DNA of 64,000 nt from Schizophyllum amplum. Its lineage: Eukaryota; Basidiomycota; Agaricomycetes; Agaricales; Schizophyllaceae. The notes below the pieces were generated by a model. It had not been told where the DNA came from, did no database searches, and saw only the letters and a program-made list of their open reading frames with translations. Location: assembly GCA_007026445.1 (NCBI GenBank), contig VDMD01000025.1:124001-188000 (forward strand), given 5' to 3'. The first letter of the stretch is position 1. Every line of letters begins with the position of its first letter. Shown here piece after piece: positions 47,518 through 59,316 of the stretch. The translations under genes and the position numbers were made by a program.

Positions 47518-49667
47518 CTAGAACTTGCCCCAGAGCCGCCCCAACATCAAGTATCGTACAATCAGCATCATCGAGACGGAAAGCAGAATCGTGCTTCCTG
47601 GAAGATGAAGATGCAGCAGTCAGCGCCCAGATTCACATCACACATATTGAGAAATCCCACCCACTCACCAGCATAATACCCTACCGCCTTATACCCGCCG
47701 GTCGCACCGTAGATGGCTCCGCTAATGGGCGGCCCAGCGACCGCGCCACACGCGGCCAGCGTCATCGCCATGCCCACACGCCGCCCGATGTCTGCCATCT
47801 CGCCCATCTCGTAGAGCGGGACGACGAAGCCAGAGATGTATGCGCCGGAGGGCATGCTGGGGGTGGGAGGTTAGCGATATTATTTGAGAAGGAATAATGC
47901 GGTCCAAGTTAGACTAGGTGGCGGTAGGGACGTTTTACCGTTACGGAGACTCGAGATGGGGAAGGGTGGGAGTGCGGGCGTGTCAAGAGAAAGGACTCAC
48001 CCATAAAGAACTGCCACGGCGATCAGGCTACCTTTCGACTGCGCAAATGGCCAGGCGTAGGTCATACCTGCACAGATAACCATCATGGGTGCAACGATGT
48101 TGACCGCGCCTGGAAAAAGTTCAGCAACCGTCTGGGCCTCATACAACAGTATCCGGCACTCACCGAACTTATCCACCACAGCCCCGCGCCCAGTCGGCCG
48201 AATGCACTGCTCGCGTTCGCTATGGAGACGAGGTAGAACGAGAAGTCCTCTGAACACCCGCCTGCGTAGCGCTCACGTCGATGTAGGTGAGTACTTGGGG
48301 CGTAGGTCAGCTACACGCTTCATACAACTCAGACGGAGTTCATGCGCCCCTCAACAGTATACCGTCCTCAACAACAATGAATGCACGCACCCGTATAAAG
48401 ACCAAGGAACGTGATAATGCCCGAAAGAACGTAAATCGCGAACGGCGCGGACTTGAACGCCTTCGGATTCACCAGTCCGCCGGACCCTTCTTCGGAGGCA
48501 GACGTCGCTCCAGAACGATGTTCGGCACCGCTAGTGTGGCGAGGAGAATGAAACCGAGAATGCGCATCGTCCACTGGAACCTGCGGGCGATTGTCAGCCG
48601 GAGCCCAGCACAGTACAGACAAGCAGAAGCGGACAAAGTGAAGTAAGTTTACAGAATATAAAGATCACATACCCCACGGTGCTGATGAGCCTGCGCGTGA
48701 CGATAGGGAAGATGGTGCCGCCTACGGACGAGCCGATGGCGTTGAGGCCGAGGGCGAGGCCGCGCTTGCGCTTGAACCAGTGGCCAAGGATGCCCATCAT
48801 GGGCCCAAAGATCACCCCACAAGCCATCTATTCAACAAGATTAGGTCAGCACCGCGCAAGAGCGAAAGCAGAAGAAGAGCAAGGGCAAAGACCCAAGATC
48901 GAGAGCGAAAAAGGGAGGATATTCGCGAGGAACAAAGGGTGCCCGCCATAGAGGAAGGGGATATAGACGCACCCCCGTAGCGAGCCCCTGACAGAGCAAG
49001 AAGTGCCAGTACTCTGTGCACTGCGCGACGAGGAACGTGGCGACAATGAGGAGCGCGCTGGCAGCCAGCAGCGGGCCCTTGAGATACCCAATGTCGAAGA
49101 GGCGGCCAGTGAGCAGGCCCGGGATAAAGATGAGGGCATACTGAAGGGAGCCAATCCAGGCGCTGCAAAAGGTGAGTGAGTGAGTAGGCTACGGCTTCGC
49201 CTTCATGCGCGAAACTCACATGGACGATGCGGAGGTGTCTTGTAAGATATTCTGCTCGTAGTAGGACTGGAAAGCCTGGGTAGGGAGTCAACTCGGGTAT
49301 CAAGAATTCATTGTATGCCACCGTCTCACCCCCCAAGAGTTGACATAGCCGAACCTATCGAGCAGTGGTGTTAGCTGGACAATCTCACTCTAAGCAGTCC
49401 TCTGCTCTTACGTCGAAAACGAGCCACACATCGTCTGCGAAGACCTATCAACGGAAGAGAATTTGCATAGCTCGATAGACGTACCCCAGCTACAATTGTC
49501 CACGCTCTCATCCCGCCATCGGGGAAGTCGTCAACGCTCGCCAGTGGTGCTTGCGGCTCCGGCGCCTTCTCATCCACCTCGACGGGGAAACCACCGCGGA
49601 GCGTCGTACCGTCATGGTCGCGAGTCTGGTCTTGCGAGGATGGCGGGGACTGTACGGATGCCGCCAT
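47518..49667 (-). CDS. Major facilitator superfamily transporter, monocarboxylate-transporter type (MCH family)
   Basis: Plasma-membrane transporter with twelve expected helices. It starts MAASVQSPPSSQDQTRDHDG at 49667 with a cytosolic N-terminus, and PDGGMRAWTIVAG opens helix 1, the PDGG motif typical of this family. Further segments: YVNSWGAFQSYYEQ, WIGSLQYALIFIPGLLTGRL, VIFGPMMGILGHWFKRKRGL, GLNAIGSSVGGTIFPIVTRR, IYVLSGIITFLGLYT, then ICAGMTYAWPFAQS, YISGFVVPLYEMGEMADIGR and GPPISGAIYGATGGYKAVGY. It ends MLGRLWGKF at 47518. About ten short introns. The substrate (monocarboxylates, riboflavin or other) is not predictable. Divergent from nothing close: 600 bp of promoter space lies upstream. 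Confidence 0.9.
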
Positions 49668-50281
49668 TTTGCGAGACTGACGGACGATGAATCCTGATTA
49701 GGTACGCTGTAAAGAATGGACGGGGGGTGGCCCTCCTCTGTCTTCTCGCAAGTGAACCTATATAAGCTCGTAACCTACCTCACATAGTGCACCCACGAGC
49801 CACAATACTGGGAGATATATAACGCTGTGACTCAAAACAGTCTCGTTCCTTGGCGTCGTGACTCACCGCGTCCTGGCATCCAGCACGACGGAAAGCGCAT
49901 CTGGCCTTGCGATGCTGCCGTGTTCCAGACGTCAGATACTGCCGCCCAAAATTTACGGATGCTATCCGTTTGTTGGCCATGCTGCTGAAGACAGCCGTTA
50001 GCTGTCGAGGCCATAAAGTGGCGCCCATTCGAAGTGCGTCTTTCTAGACTTGGGAGATGGTCGCAAATTCGTTGTCGATTTTCACGGGCTAGTCCTGTAT
50101 CGTCTGCTGTCAGCTGAAGGAGATGCTTAAGCTACGCTTCGAGCAGGCTTCGAGCGACGCGCCAACTGCGAGAGTACTGGTCAGAGCGGATGCTATCCGT
50201 AGGCGTGGGAGATCAACATTCGTTCCAGTCCCAGAACGTACAAGTCCACCATCTACAGAACATGCTAAGTACACTGGATGT
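49668..50281. other. Intergenic region upstream of the MFS gene
   Basis: About 610 bp between the MFS start and the stop codon of the next minus-strand gene. No gene was seen. Confidence 0.45.
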
Positions 50282-51346
50282 TTATTGCGTCTTGAATCCC
50301 GTCTTCGCCTTGTCGACTGCTGAAGATCACAATTAGCGTAGCTCGAGCGAAGATGACGCGCACGAAGCGCACCTTTCGCCTCGGCCTTGGTTGGCGCGAA
50401 GTTCTTTGCCGTCCTCACTGAGAACATGACCATTAGCAGCAGCGCGCACGCCGCCCGCGCCGTCTCTGCGTCGACTGCAGCGACTGGCTTCTCCGCACTG
50501 CCAGCGCCAAGTAGACCCGCAAGGATGCCATGCGCATCCGCCCAGAACGGTTGCGCGTGGGTCATGAGCGCGTACAGGCCCGTGACCAGCGGCGCGCACC
50601 AGAGGTCCATCGTCGTCCACCCGTACGCGCGGAGTTCGGGCGGTGTCTGCAGTGCCAGCGGCGTCGGGTTGAGGAAGGAGAACATGTTGGTAAGGAAGAA
50701 GCCGCCGTTGGCGGTGATCTGAGATAACTGATCAATACTGCGTGCAGTCAAGTAGATGGGGGGGACGTACGAAGGACGTGAGGAGCAACGTCCAGGCGGA
50801 GGTCGAGAGTGCTGCGCGCGCGTTGGCGGTGACGGTTGGGGGGATGAGGTTGCAGAGGAGGAAAGCGCGCGAGAAACCGTCCAGGATTGACAGCGGCATC
50901 TCGAGCTCCCTGAAAGGCGCAGGGACGGCAGGGAGCGCATCCGCGCCCCATTGCATTGCTGCATACATGAGCGGCACGACGCCCGAGACCATGAAAGAGG
51001 GCGGCAGGCCTAGCATAGGGCCTGCGTAGCATGTCAGTCAGCACTCAATGCGCCTCAAAGATGGAACCAGCCACGCACCGGTCATCGCCTCGCCGCCATA
51101 GACGACGGTCAGTGTTGTCGCTATATCGCGCACAAATGACTTGTCGTGCTCGACACCCACTGGGCTCCCGTGCTTGCGTATATGCTCGCGGTACAGCGCC
51201 TCGCGCATCTGGCGGAGCGCGAGGCAGAGGCGGGCGGCGGCCATGACGTCGAGTGTGCTGATGCCGACGCCAAACCAGGTGAAGGGCGCGATAGGCTCGA
51301 GTGCATAGCTGTAAGCAGTGACAAGGGGGCTCAGCAGCGCGGACAT
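50282..51346 (-). CDS. Uncharacterised multi-pass membrane protein
   Basis: Not recognised. It starts MSALLSPLVTAYSYALEPIA at 51346. Hydrophobic segments include TWFGVGISTLDVMAAARLCL, GLPPSFMVSGVVPLMYAAMQ, FSRAFLLCNLIPPTV, STSAWTLLLTSF, GGFFLTNMFSFLNP and ARAACALLLMVMFSVRTA, giving about six to seven membrane spans. A soluble loop (RQMREALYREHIRKHGSPVG) follows the second span. It ends VDKAKTGFKTQ at 50282 after an intron. Three introns in all (near 51021-51075, 50716-50768, 50311-50373); the frames join without breaks. The layout of helix-loop-helix with a central Pro-rich turn suggests a channel or small transporter, but no motif supports it. Confidence 0.7.
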
Positions 51347-51631
51347 CGTGGTAGGGGACAAGGTGCGTTGGTGGCTGAGTATGAGTTACCGGCGTGTTGC
51401 ATGCGCCGCTGGCCGCACGCGCCCTCGGGCGCTTATCGAGGCGAACACGTGCTCCTGGCATGTTCACTTCTAACGCTCACTCTTCACTCTCTTCTGGCAC
51501 CGCCGCGTAAGTTGTGGGTGCGCGCGGCCGTTTATTGTGATCCAAGCTTCCTCGAGACCGCCGCTGATCTGTCAGTCAAAGTTCGTCGTCGACCCAAGGA
51601 CTCAACCTCACATCGCCCTTACCCGCTCGTT

Positions 51632-53086
51632 ATGCGACTGCTACTCGAGGACTTGATCGACAGTGGTGGCTACGGCAAGACCTTTGTGTCAGCTTAGATG
51701 TGCACTGAAAGTTTACCTCTTTTCATCATCATAGGAAAAGTGTATGTTGGACGAGTGACGAACGAACGGCCAACGCGCACTGTCGCCGTGAAGAAGGGAC
51801 GTGTCGCTCGCGCGGTGCAGCTAGAGAAGAATCCCATGCTGCGCCACGAAGCCTGTGCCATGTTGAAGCTCCGAGGTATGATTCGGACATCGTCTTCGCC
51901 TCTCTGGCTGAGTTCTGCTTGCTTTAGGTCACCCGAACATCCCGGAAGTTTACGCTTGGGGTCGATCTCAAATCTTTGAATATCTCGCTCTCCAAATGCT
52001 TGGTGATCCTATCGACGCGCCTCTTTTGCAACCTGAAGGCCTCACGATGCGAAACCTAATTGCGCTGACTTGTCAAATGGTGGGCAATCTTCAATAAATT
52101 CGGACGTGTACATCCGGCGCTGACCTTGTCCTGTCTAGCTTGACGCTCTGGAGCATGTTCACTCTCACCACATCATACATTGCGATGTCAAGCCCAACAA
52201 CTTCTTGTTCGAGGTCTCGCCGACCTCTGGACTGATTAAATTGATCGACTTCGGCATCGCCAGAGTCTACCGCAATCTGGACACTCAACAGCATATACAA
52301 GAGAGCACGCTACCCCGTCATATTGGAACCAGGAATTATATAAGCATACATGTGCATCTCCACCACAGTGAGTGCACGTCACGTTCGATGGTAGCATCAC
52401 TGAACTGTGGCTCAGACCCTTCCCGTCGAGACGACATGGAATCGCTCGCGTACACGATTGCCGATCTCCTCCGCGATGGTCTCCCATGGGACCGTCGTGA
52501 AGTCGAATCGCGCGACGTGCTCTCCGTGAAGCAAGCCTGGAGCGGCTCTGCGCTGTGCGCTGGGTACCCTGCCGTCTTCGGCGCCTTCATAGATTATGCC
52601 CGCTCTTTGGGTTTTCGAGACGCACCCGACTACGCAAACTGGAGGCGGCGCTTTTTGGCCGTTGCTCACATACCCGACACCCACGGGCCGGTCCTCTACG
52701 ATCCATTGGACCGCGGAACGGCGGTGGGAAAGTGTCCTGAGCAAGAAGAACCGTCGGTCATCCGTCCTGCGCCGCATCTCAGTTCGCAGGACTCCGATTC
52801 CGAAGACTTGACTTTTCCGTGTGCCATGTCCACTTGGGCCGATCCTTCGACGGTTGCAGACGAAAATCGCATCGGGGATGAGCGCAAAACTGTTCATGAA
52901 CAGCTGGAATGGATTGAGGACCTCCGGCAGGCAAGTACGCTTACAGGTGTGAAGTCATGGTCCGTGATTAGGCAACATGTACTGTACTTACTTCTGTGCA
53001 ATTGCATTCAACACGTCTCTGTTCTACTCATTGGAGATTACTTGGGCATTGTGGCATGGTGGTTGATCACGAGTCGGGGATTCTGA
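51632..53086 (+). CDS. CK1-like protein kinase paralogue, kinase A
   Basis: Family is casein kinase 1-like. It starts MRLLLEDLIDSGGYG; the glycine loop continues KVYVGR across an intron (51675-51734) with a GC donor. Lys of ATP binding is in RTVAVKKG, then LRHEACAMLKLRGHPNIPEV and EYLALQMLGDP. The catalytic loop reads IHCDVKPNNFLF instead of the usual HRD...KPDN, and the metal site is IDFGIA. The CK1-type segment SRRDDMESLAYTIADLLRDG follows. The tail is acidic and Ser-rich. The catalytic Asp and both metal ligands are present, so activity is possible. The 3' end is uncertain: the frame stops at 53086 but a further intron is possible. Kinase B (55973-57317) is a close paralogue with the same intron positions. 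Confidence 0.8.
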
Positions 53087-53453
53087 CGACCGCAGGGTTG
53101 CATCGAACGCTGTTGAGAGCGCGGAAGTTACAGATGAGTCACACAGATCTTCCAGTCCGCATTTTCCCACGCCTTCGACGCCCGAATCGGTGTACCGTGC
53201 CACTTGTTCAATGTTCTGACCCACTCTTTCGGACTTTGGCAGTCTCCGACTATGGCTGGATGCCCCACTTCGCACTCAAGCCTCTCTCCGAAGCGGAGGA
53301 ACCTACAAAGAGGAGGGGAAGCTATCCGAGTGGATCCGATCCCGTCGCGGGCATGTCGCGCGCGTACAAAAGGCAGCGCCGTAGCCGTCAAGTACCTTAG
53401 ACACTCCCCCTTCACCATACCTCCCAGTCACCTCACTGCTTTCCCCAATCATC

Positions 53454-54584
53454 ATGAGCGCTTCACCGCTTGTTTGGGTCATCACCGGCACGTCGTGAGC
53501 GGCTTATCGCGTTCCACCATTGCTTTCTCCTGACGCCCTTCCAAGCACCGGCCTCGGCCGTGAGCTAGCAAAGGCCGCACTGGCGCGCGGAGACAAGGTC
53601 ATCGCAACGGCGCGCGCCCGCTCGGTCAGCAAGCTCGACGATCTCAAGGCCGACGGCGCCGATGTCATCGAGCTCGACGTGACCGCCCCGCTCGACACGC
53701 TGAAGGCAGCTGCCGAGAAGGCCGTCGCCATACACAACCGCATTGACGTTGTTGTCAACAACGCTGGGTACATCCTCGTAGGCGCGATCGAGGAGAACAC
53801 GTACGTTTGCCAGACGAGCACCAGGCGCGCTCCGCTGACCCCACTTACAGCCCACAAGAGACGTTCGACCAGTTCAAGTGAGCAGCCATTCTGCACCCTT
53901 CTGGACGGCATGCTGACTAATTATGTGCAGCACGAACGTATTCGGCGCGCTCAATGTTACGCGCGCCTTCCTGCCATACATGCGCCAACGGAAGACGGGC
54001 ACGGTCGTCTTTCTGGGGTCTCTCGGTGGCTGGCGCGGCGGCCCCAACGCCGGCCTCTACTGCAGCACAAAGTGGGCTCTCAGAGGTGCGCGATCCTTGC
54101 ATACCCATTCTCCCACTTATTTATCCTAACGCGCTACGTAGGCATCAATGAATCCCTGCACGCCGAAATCTCACCTCTCGGCCTGCGCAGCGTCTGCTTC
54201 GATTTTGGCTACTTCCGCACGTCGTTCTTGACCCCCGACCACCGCTCGCTGTACGAGTCGCGCATCGAGGACTACCGCGAAATGACGGAGCGGGCGAATC
54301 AAGCGCTACTCAGTGCGTTGTTACTATGTCGCACCATTCTTGGTTTTGATGCTAATCTACGCCCCACAGACTACGATGAGAAGCAGCCGGGCGACCCGAA
54401 GAAGGGTGTCAGCATTATGCTCGACGTGGTGCGCGGCGAGGGCATTGCGTCCGGCCGGCCATGGGAGATCAACGTGCAGCTTGGGTCCGACTGCTTCGAC
54501 GTGGTGAAAGAACACTGCGAGAAGGCCCTGGCGCGGCTAGCGGTCTGGGAAGGAGTCACGAAGAGCACAGATATTACCGAGTAA
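53454..54584 (+). CDS. Short-chain dehydrogenase/reductase (SDR), classical type
   Basis: NAD(P)-dependent oxidoreductase with a Rossmann fold. It starts MSASPLVWVITGTS; after an intron the cofactor motif is completed as TGTSTGLGRELAKAALARGD. DVTAPLDTL, the VNNAGYILVGA strand, GSLGGWRGG (catalytic Ser) and YCSTKWAL (YxxxK) are all present. The C-terminus ends EGVTKSTDITE at 54584. Introns are near 53496-53545, 53802-53849, 53879-53930, 54085-54140 and 54314-54369; the frames join cleanly, with no break seen. The substrate is unknown. It lies between the two kinase paralogues and 320 bp from unknown B, with which it converges. Confidence 0.9.
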
Positions 54585-54904
54585 GTAGGAGACTCCGTCG
54601 TTCCAGGAGTACAAGGAGACTTCCTCGTGCCAGGAGCAAATATGTTTATCAATCTCGTATGTATGCCCGATAATCGAGAAATGGATCTACTCCTGCTCCT
54701 TCATTGCATGTTCGTCGCTCAGTCCTTCGTGCCCAAGACAATGGCAGGGCCACGAACACCGCACTAGCAATGCTGTCCTCGTAGATGAGTCTCAGTCTGT
54801 CTACAATTTCATGTCCGCTGATTATGTCCAGGTCACAGTAATGTATAAGTCAATGTCCGTACGCCTGCCCTATACCTCCCAGACCGCACCTGAATGCGAT
54901 CACC

Positions 54905-55499
54905 TTAACGCATCGGAGGCACCTTGTTCATCGACCATCCCATGCCATGACCATCCTTCATCCGTCCGTCTGACCCGCTGCCGTACAGCGAGTGGTGCAT
55001 CATCGCGTACAACGTCGCTGTTACGTGCGTCCTGAGCATCTCGAAGGTATACGGGTTGTCGTCCTCCGGCTCGACGTTCGTGCTGTCGTCTCCCGTATCT
55101 TTTATCTTCGCGGCATCTTCATCTGCATGAACGAGGATAGTCTTCTCCACGCTCCCTGTTGTCTGCCTGCTACATCGTCAGTCCCCGTCGTCTCTACCGT
55201 ACTGCACGTACTCACCGCACGCAAACAGTGATTGGTTCCGGCAAGGACCTCAAGTCGATCCCGAAACAGATCTGGTCCTTCTCGAAGGTCCAATGCCACG
55301 GCGACGTCGCGTCTTCTGCATCGTCGACGATGACCTCTATATCGCGGAGCATGGACACCTGCAGGCTTGTCTTGCCACGCCCGACGATGAGCAGCCTCAC
55401 AGGCCCAGCGTCGACGTCGGCCAGCCGATCGTCGATTTCGAACGCGATGCCGCTTTCGGCAGCGAAGGTCTCTGCGGCCTGGATGAAGCTGTAGGGCAT
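54905..55499 (-). CDS. Uncharacterised small protein, unknown B (paralogue of unknown A)
   Basis: Same family as the gene at 12726-13322. It starts MPYSFIQAAETFAAESGIAF at 55499, with IDDRLADVDAGPVRLLIVGR, FEKDQICFGIDLRSLPEPIT and VCVRQTTGSVEKTILVHADE. One intron (55167-55215) falls in the same Arg codon as in unknown A. The middle carries an acidic insert (TGDDSTNVEPEDDNPYTF), then VTATLYAMMHH and a Gly/Met-rich tail ending NKVPPMR. The frame is intact. No signal peptide, membrane helix or known motif. Conservation is highest in the first 40 residues, around the intron and at LYAMMHH, which are the likely functional parts. Confidence 0.75.
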
Positions 55500-55570
55500 A
55501 ATGAATGTTCAGGGACGTTGGAGAGGTATTACGAGGTGCGTGGCGAACGCGCTCAGGCGAGTGTTCTCTC

Positions 55571-55578
55571 TTATATAT
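55571..55578 (-). promoter_or_regulatory. Probable TATA box of unknown B
   Basis: ATATATAA on the minus strand, 72 bp upstream of the ATG at 55499. Confidence 0.4.
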
Positions 55579-55972
55579 GCTTTTTTGGGACCATGCCGTG
55601 GTCTTGGGACGCTGGTCAAACCTGCCGATGGCCACAATAAAGGTTATGACCGGGCGTGTTCACAAAGGGCCCAATATTAATGACGCCGTTGGACAGGTCA
55701 ACGCTTTCATACTTCAAGTTCTAATTCAAAAGAGTAGTGACCGGCGAGTACTTAGACCTGATTCGCCATAAATTGGGGTAGGTTGAGCCCACGACGGAAA
55801 TGATTGGAGTGACTCACTGGAACCAAGTTGAACATGGTGCACGTGATTTTTCGAAGGGAGCCGACGTCCGAGTCGCGGCTTCAAAATGACTCAATTTAAT
55901 TCCTCCGCCCTTGTACTGCCAAGTAGTAACGCCGGACCCGCGATACGCCGTCATCTGCGCTCTACTCTATCC
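55579..55972. other. Divergent promoter region, unknown B / kinase B
   Basis: About 390 bp between divergently transcribed genes; no gene was seen. Confidence 0.4.
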
Positions 55973-57317
55973 ATGCGGCTGCACCTAGACGATCTCATAG
56001 GTCGAGGCGGATATGGTCAGTCATTTAAGCTTGGCTAAGATATGTACTCAAGTATTTCGACCTTCAGGCAGAGTGTATTGCGCTCATACTACAGACAGCC
56101 CATCCCCGAGGCTTTTCGCTGTAAAGAAGGTCCACGTGAACAAGCAGATCAGGAATCCGACGCTGCGCCACGAAGCCAGTGTGATGCTCCTCCTTCAGGG
56201 TACAGCCAATCTCGTCCAGCCAATCTCTGGTTCTGCTCATGACGACGAAAAATCAGGTCATCCGAGCATTCCAGAAGTTTACGCATGGGGCCGCTCTCAA
56301 TACTACGAGTACCTTGCGCTCGAAAGGCTCGGGGAAACTCTCTATAGCACGCTCGACGACTCGGAAGGTCTCACTTTGCGCAACCTCATCGCACTGACGT
56401 GTCAAATGGTAATGTCTGTACGTCTAGCTACATAGTGCATCAGCTGAATCCACGACGCCTCTACAGATTGACGCCGTAGAGCATGTACACTCTCACAACA
56501 TTGTACACTGCGACATCAAGCCAGGAAACTTTTTGTTCGAGCTCGATTCCGCCTCCGGCAGAATCAAACTCATCGACTTTGGCGTAGCAGCAGTTTACCG
56601 CGACTCTGTCACTCTACGGCACAAACCAGAAGCTCCTATCCCTCGACTCGTAGGGACGAGCGCGTACGCCAGTATCAACATGCATCAACGTTGCCGTGAG
56701 CCTCAATCACATTTTTAGTGGGCTCTGTAGCTGATCACGAACTTGAAGGACCTACGCGCCGGGATGACATCGAATCCCTGGCATATACGACCTTAAGGCT
56801 GCTTTGCGGCGAATTACCCTGGTCACACCTGTCCCGGTCTTTCGAAATCTTCCCCGAAAAGCAGAAATGGTGTGGTGCCGCTATCGGTGCTGGTTGCCCG
56901 CCGTTTTTGGGGCTTTCCTCGACTACGCTCGCGAACTGAGCTTTGATGCGTCCCCCGACTATGCGCGATGGAAACGCGCTTTCGGCATGTTCTACCAGGA
57001 GTGCCCGACAACCCAATGTATATCGCCTGCGACCGCGGTGATCGAGTGGGAAAACCTCGCTGGTCGCGCATGGCGGACTGCCTATGCCAGATGCACAATC
57101 GCCGCCCTCGAGTGACTCTGATCCTCTGCCGATCAGCGATGATGGCTGGGTCCCCACGTCAACATGGCCGGAACCAACAGACTTACCGGACGAGGATCTC
57201 ATTGGCAACGAGCAGGAGGTCGTGAGGACGATGCTGGAGAATATCGAGGAGCCGCCCGCTATGAAGCGACCGTGGACAACGCGAGACTGTGGTCCGGAGT
57301 TGATGGTCCACCACTGA
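55973..57317 (+). CDS. CK1-like protein kinase paralogue, kinase B
   Basis: It starts MRLHLDDLIGRGGYG; the first intron (56016-56067, GT donor) falls at the same place as the GC-donor intron in kinase A, and the glycine loop completes as GRVYCA. The ATP lysine is in LFAVKKVHV; then NPTLRHEASVMLLLQG, GHPSIPEVYAWGRSQYYEYL, the catalytic loop VHCDIKPGNFLF (Cys for the usual Arg of HRD) and IDFGVA, followed by GTSAYASINMHQR and TRRDDIESLAYTTLRLLCGE, both CK1 hallmarks. The tail is acidic (SDSDPLPISDDGWVPTSTW) and ends DCGPELMVHH at 57317. Frame breaks occur near 56900 and 57060. It is probably active but could have lost phospho-site control; the substrate is unknown. Confidence 0.8.
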
Positions 57318-57537
57318 GTCCATGTATACAGTAGATACGAGATTTTCCCTCGGAAACGACTCTGCATATGTATATCTGACATTGGCACAAAGTGCTCAGT
57401 GGACGGAATGTGCACAGTCGGACTCGCAAGTCGAACATGGAGGCACGTGATTATTCGGAGGTAATTAGGCGCGCGGCACACATGTCATCACCACCAACCT
57501 CCTTGGCGCTGCTCGCCGTGACGACCTCGTACAGACC

Positions 57538-59057
57538 ATGGCGCCTGGAATCGCAATGGAACTCACACTCGTTAATTTGACCAAAGATGGTATCCTCTGT
57601 GGGCGACGAACGAAGAACGCGAACGTGCAAGTCTCTGTCGCGTTGCAACCGTCTGAGGCGACCTCGACACGCATACCCAGCTACTGCTCCTCGGACGGAG
57701 TGACGCTGGCGCCCCTTGCCTCGGGAGAGAATGCGGGGAAATGGGTGATTGAGCACGAGCATCTGGTCACTCGCGCTACGACGATCGCTATGCCTTCCTG
57801 GAGAAGCATCGAGGTGTCTGAGGACTGTCCATGGCGTGTCTACTGCCGCAAGGTACGTGCTTTACAGTTTACTGGATGCCTGTACTCAAGCATTTCAGAT
57901 ACGTAGGCACCATCGCATACTCTACCTCTTCCCTCGTCGAGACACTGCAGCCTTCCTGTCTGATATGCATGACGGCTGCCCTTTGTCATCTCTTCTTCTG
58001 CCTGGAACCCATGATAGGTACGTTCCCTCGCACGACTAAATTTTCAAAGCTCACCCCGCTTAGCATGGCTTTCTATGGATGGCCAATCGCACAATGCCAG
58101 GCCATCGACACTCCCCTCGCCGTCCAGCTCCGCTCCGGAATTCGCGTCCTCGATATTCGGCTCGCCCTTGTTGGCGACCGCCTCATTGCCTACCATGGTA
58201 TCACACCTCAACGCACTTCCTTTCAGGACATCCTTGCCACCATGCACGAATTCCTCACCGCACCTGCCTCCTGCCGCGAGACCCTCGTCATATCCCTGAA
58301 GCAGGAGGATTTCGCCACGACGCCCGCCGTCGCCTTCTCCGCTGCCGTCCACGCCGAGATGTTCAGCGGTCCCGGCGGTCCCGATATGTGGTTTTGGAGA
58401 ACCGGGTTCCCCTGCTGGGCGAGGTGCGCGGTAAGGCGGTCTTGTTCAGCCGCTTCGGCGGCACTGGCGACGGTTGGAATGGCGGACTCGAAGGCCTTGG
58501 AATTCACCCTACGACATGGCCTGACAGCGCAAAGGACGGCTTCTCGTGGAACTGCAAGGACACGCTAGTGCGCACGCATGATTGGTACTCTATCCCGTCC
58601 TTCCTCGCCATCCCCGAGAAGGTCGCCCGTGCAACAGAGAACTTGCTTCCGCCTGACGAGCCTGCGCCGATGCCAGTCCTCAATATCTCGTTCTTTCCGC
58701 GTCGTCATTCCCGCTCGCGGCGCCGCCAACAATCGCGCAGGGCTTTGGCTGGCCTAATACGGGCTCGGCGTCGAGGGTGTCAATAGCCGTGTCGGACGAT
58801 GGCTTCTCGACCAACTCGGCCGGACGCTGCAGGTGGTCGAGCCCGAAGACGACATGGTAGACGATGAGTTTAAGGAGAAGGGCGAGAAGAAGGCGGTGGT
58901 GGACGACGAGGAGATGTACGTGGTGGATATCGCGGCGGAGCCTCGTATACGAGGTTGGGCATTTACGGACTATTATGCACGGCCGGATGACAGCATGGTC
59001 CCACTCATGATTGAGTGCAACTATCGCGGAAGGAAGGAGGGTGAGGAGGGCTGGTGA
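57538..59057 (+). CDS. PI-PLC-X-like phosphodiesterase
   Basis: TIM-barrel phosphodiesterase related to bacterial-type phosphatidylinositol phospholipase C. The start at 57538 gives MAPGIAMELTLVNLTKDGIL, a leading domain of about 120 residues. The X domain shows LLPGTHDSMAFYGWPIAQCQ (first catalytic His, split by an intron near 58017-58063), GIRVLDIRLALVGDRLIAYH (second His), ETLVISLKQEDF and AVLFSRFGG. A C-terminal part with VLNISFFSASSFPLAAPPTI and an acidic insert ends NYRGRKEGEEGW. There is no signal peptide, so it is probably cytosolic or membrane-associated from inside. Frame breaks near 58393 (TTTT), 58697 (TTT) and 58773 (GGG) are each one lost base. Confidence 0.87.
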
Positions 59058-59316
59058 TGTGGGACTCCTATATTTCGGTTCTCCTACTGCTATTTCGCAT
59101 GTTTCAGCATGTTACTCGCATATTTTTCGTACTTTACCTTCCATCTTGGATCACTTATCATAGGATTTCTGCACTGTGTAATATCTGCCAGCATGTGCAT
59201 ACACGGGTCTGCGCTCTGTTGCTTATGGTACAGTCGTGTACATTGGTTTCAACTCGTCTGCCGCCTTTCCTTCACGCAACTCTCACGAGCCATACGCTGG
59301 GCGCGTATAAGTTGAC

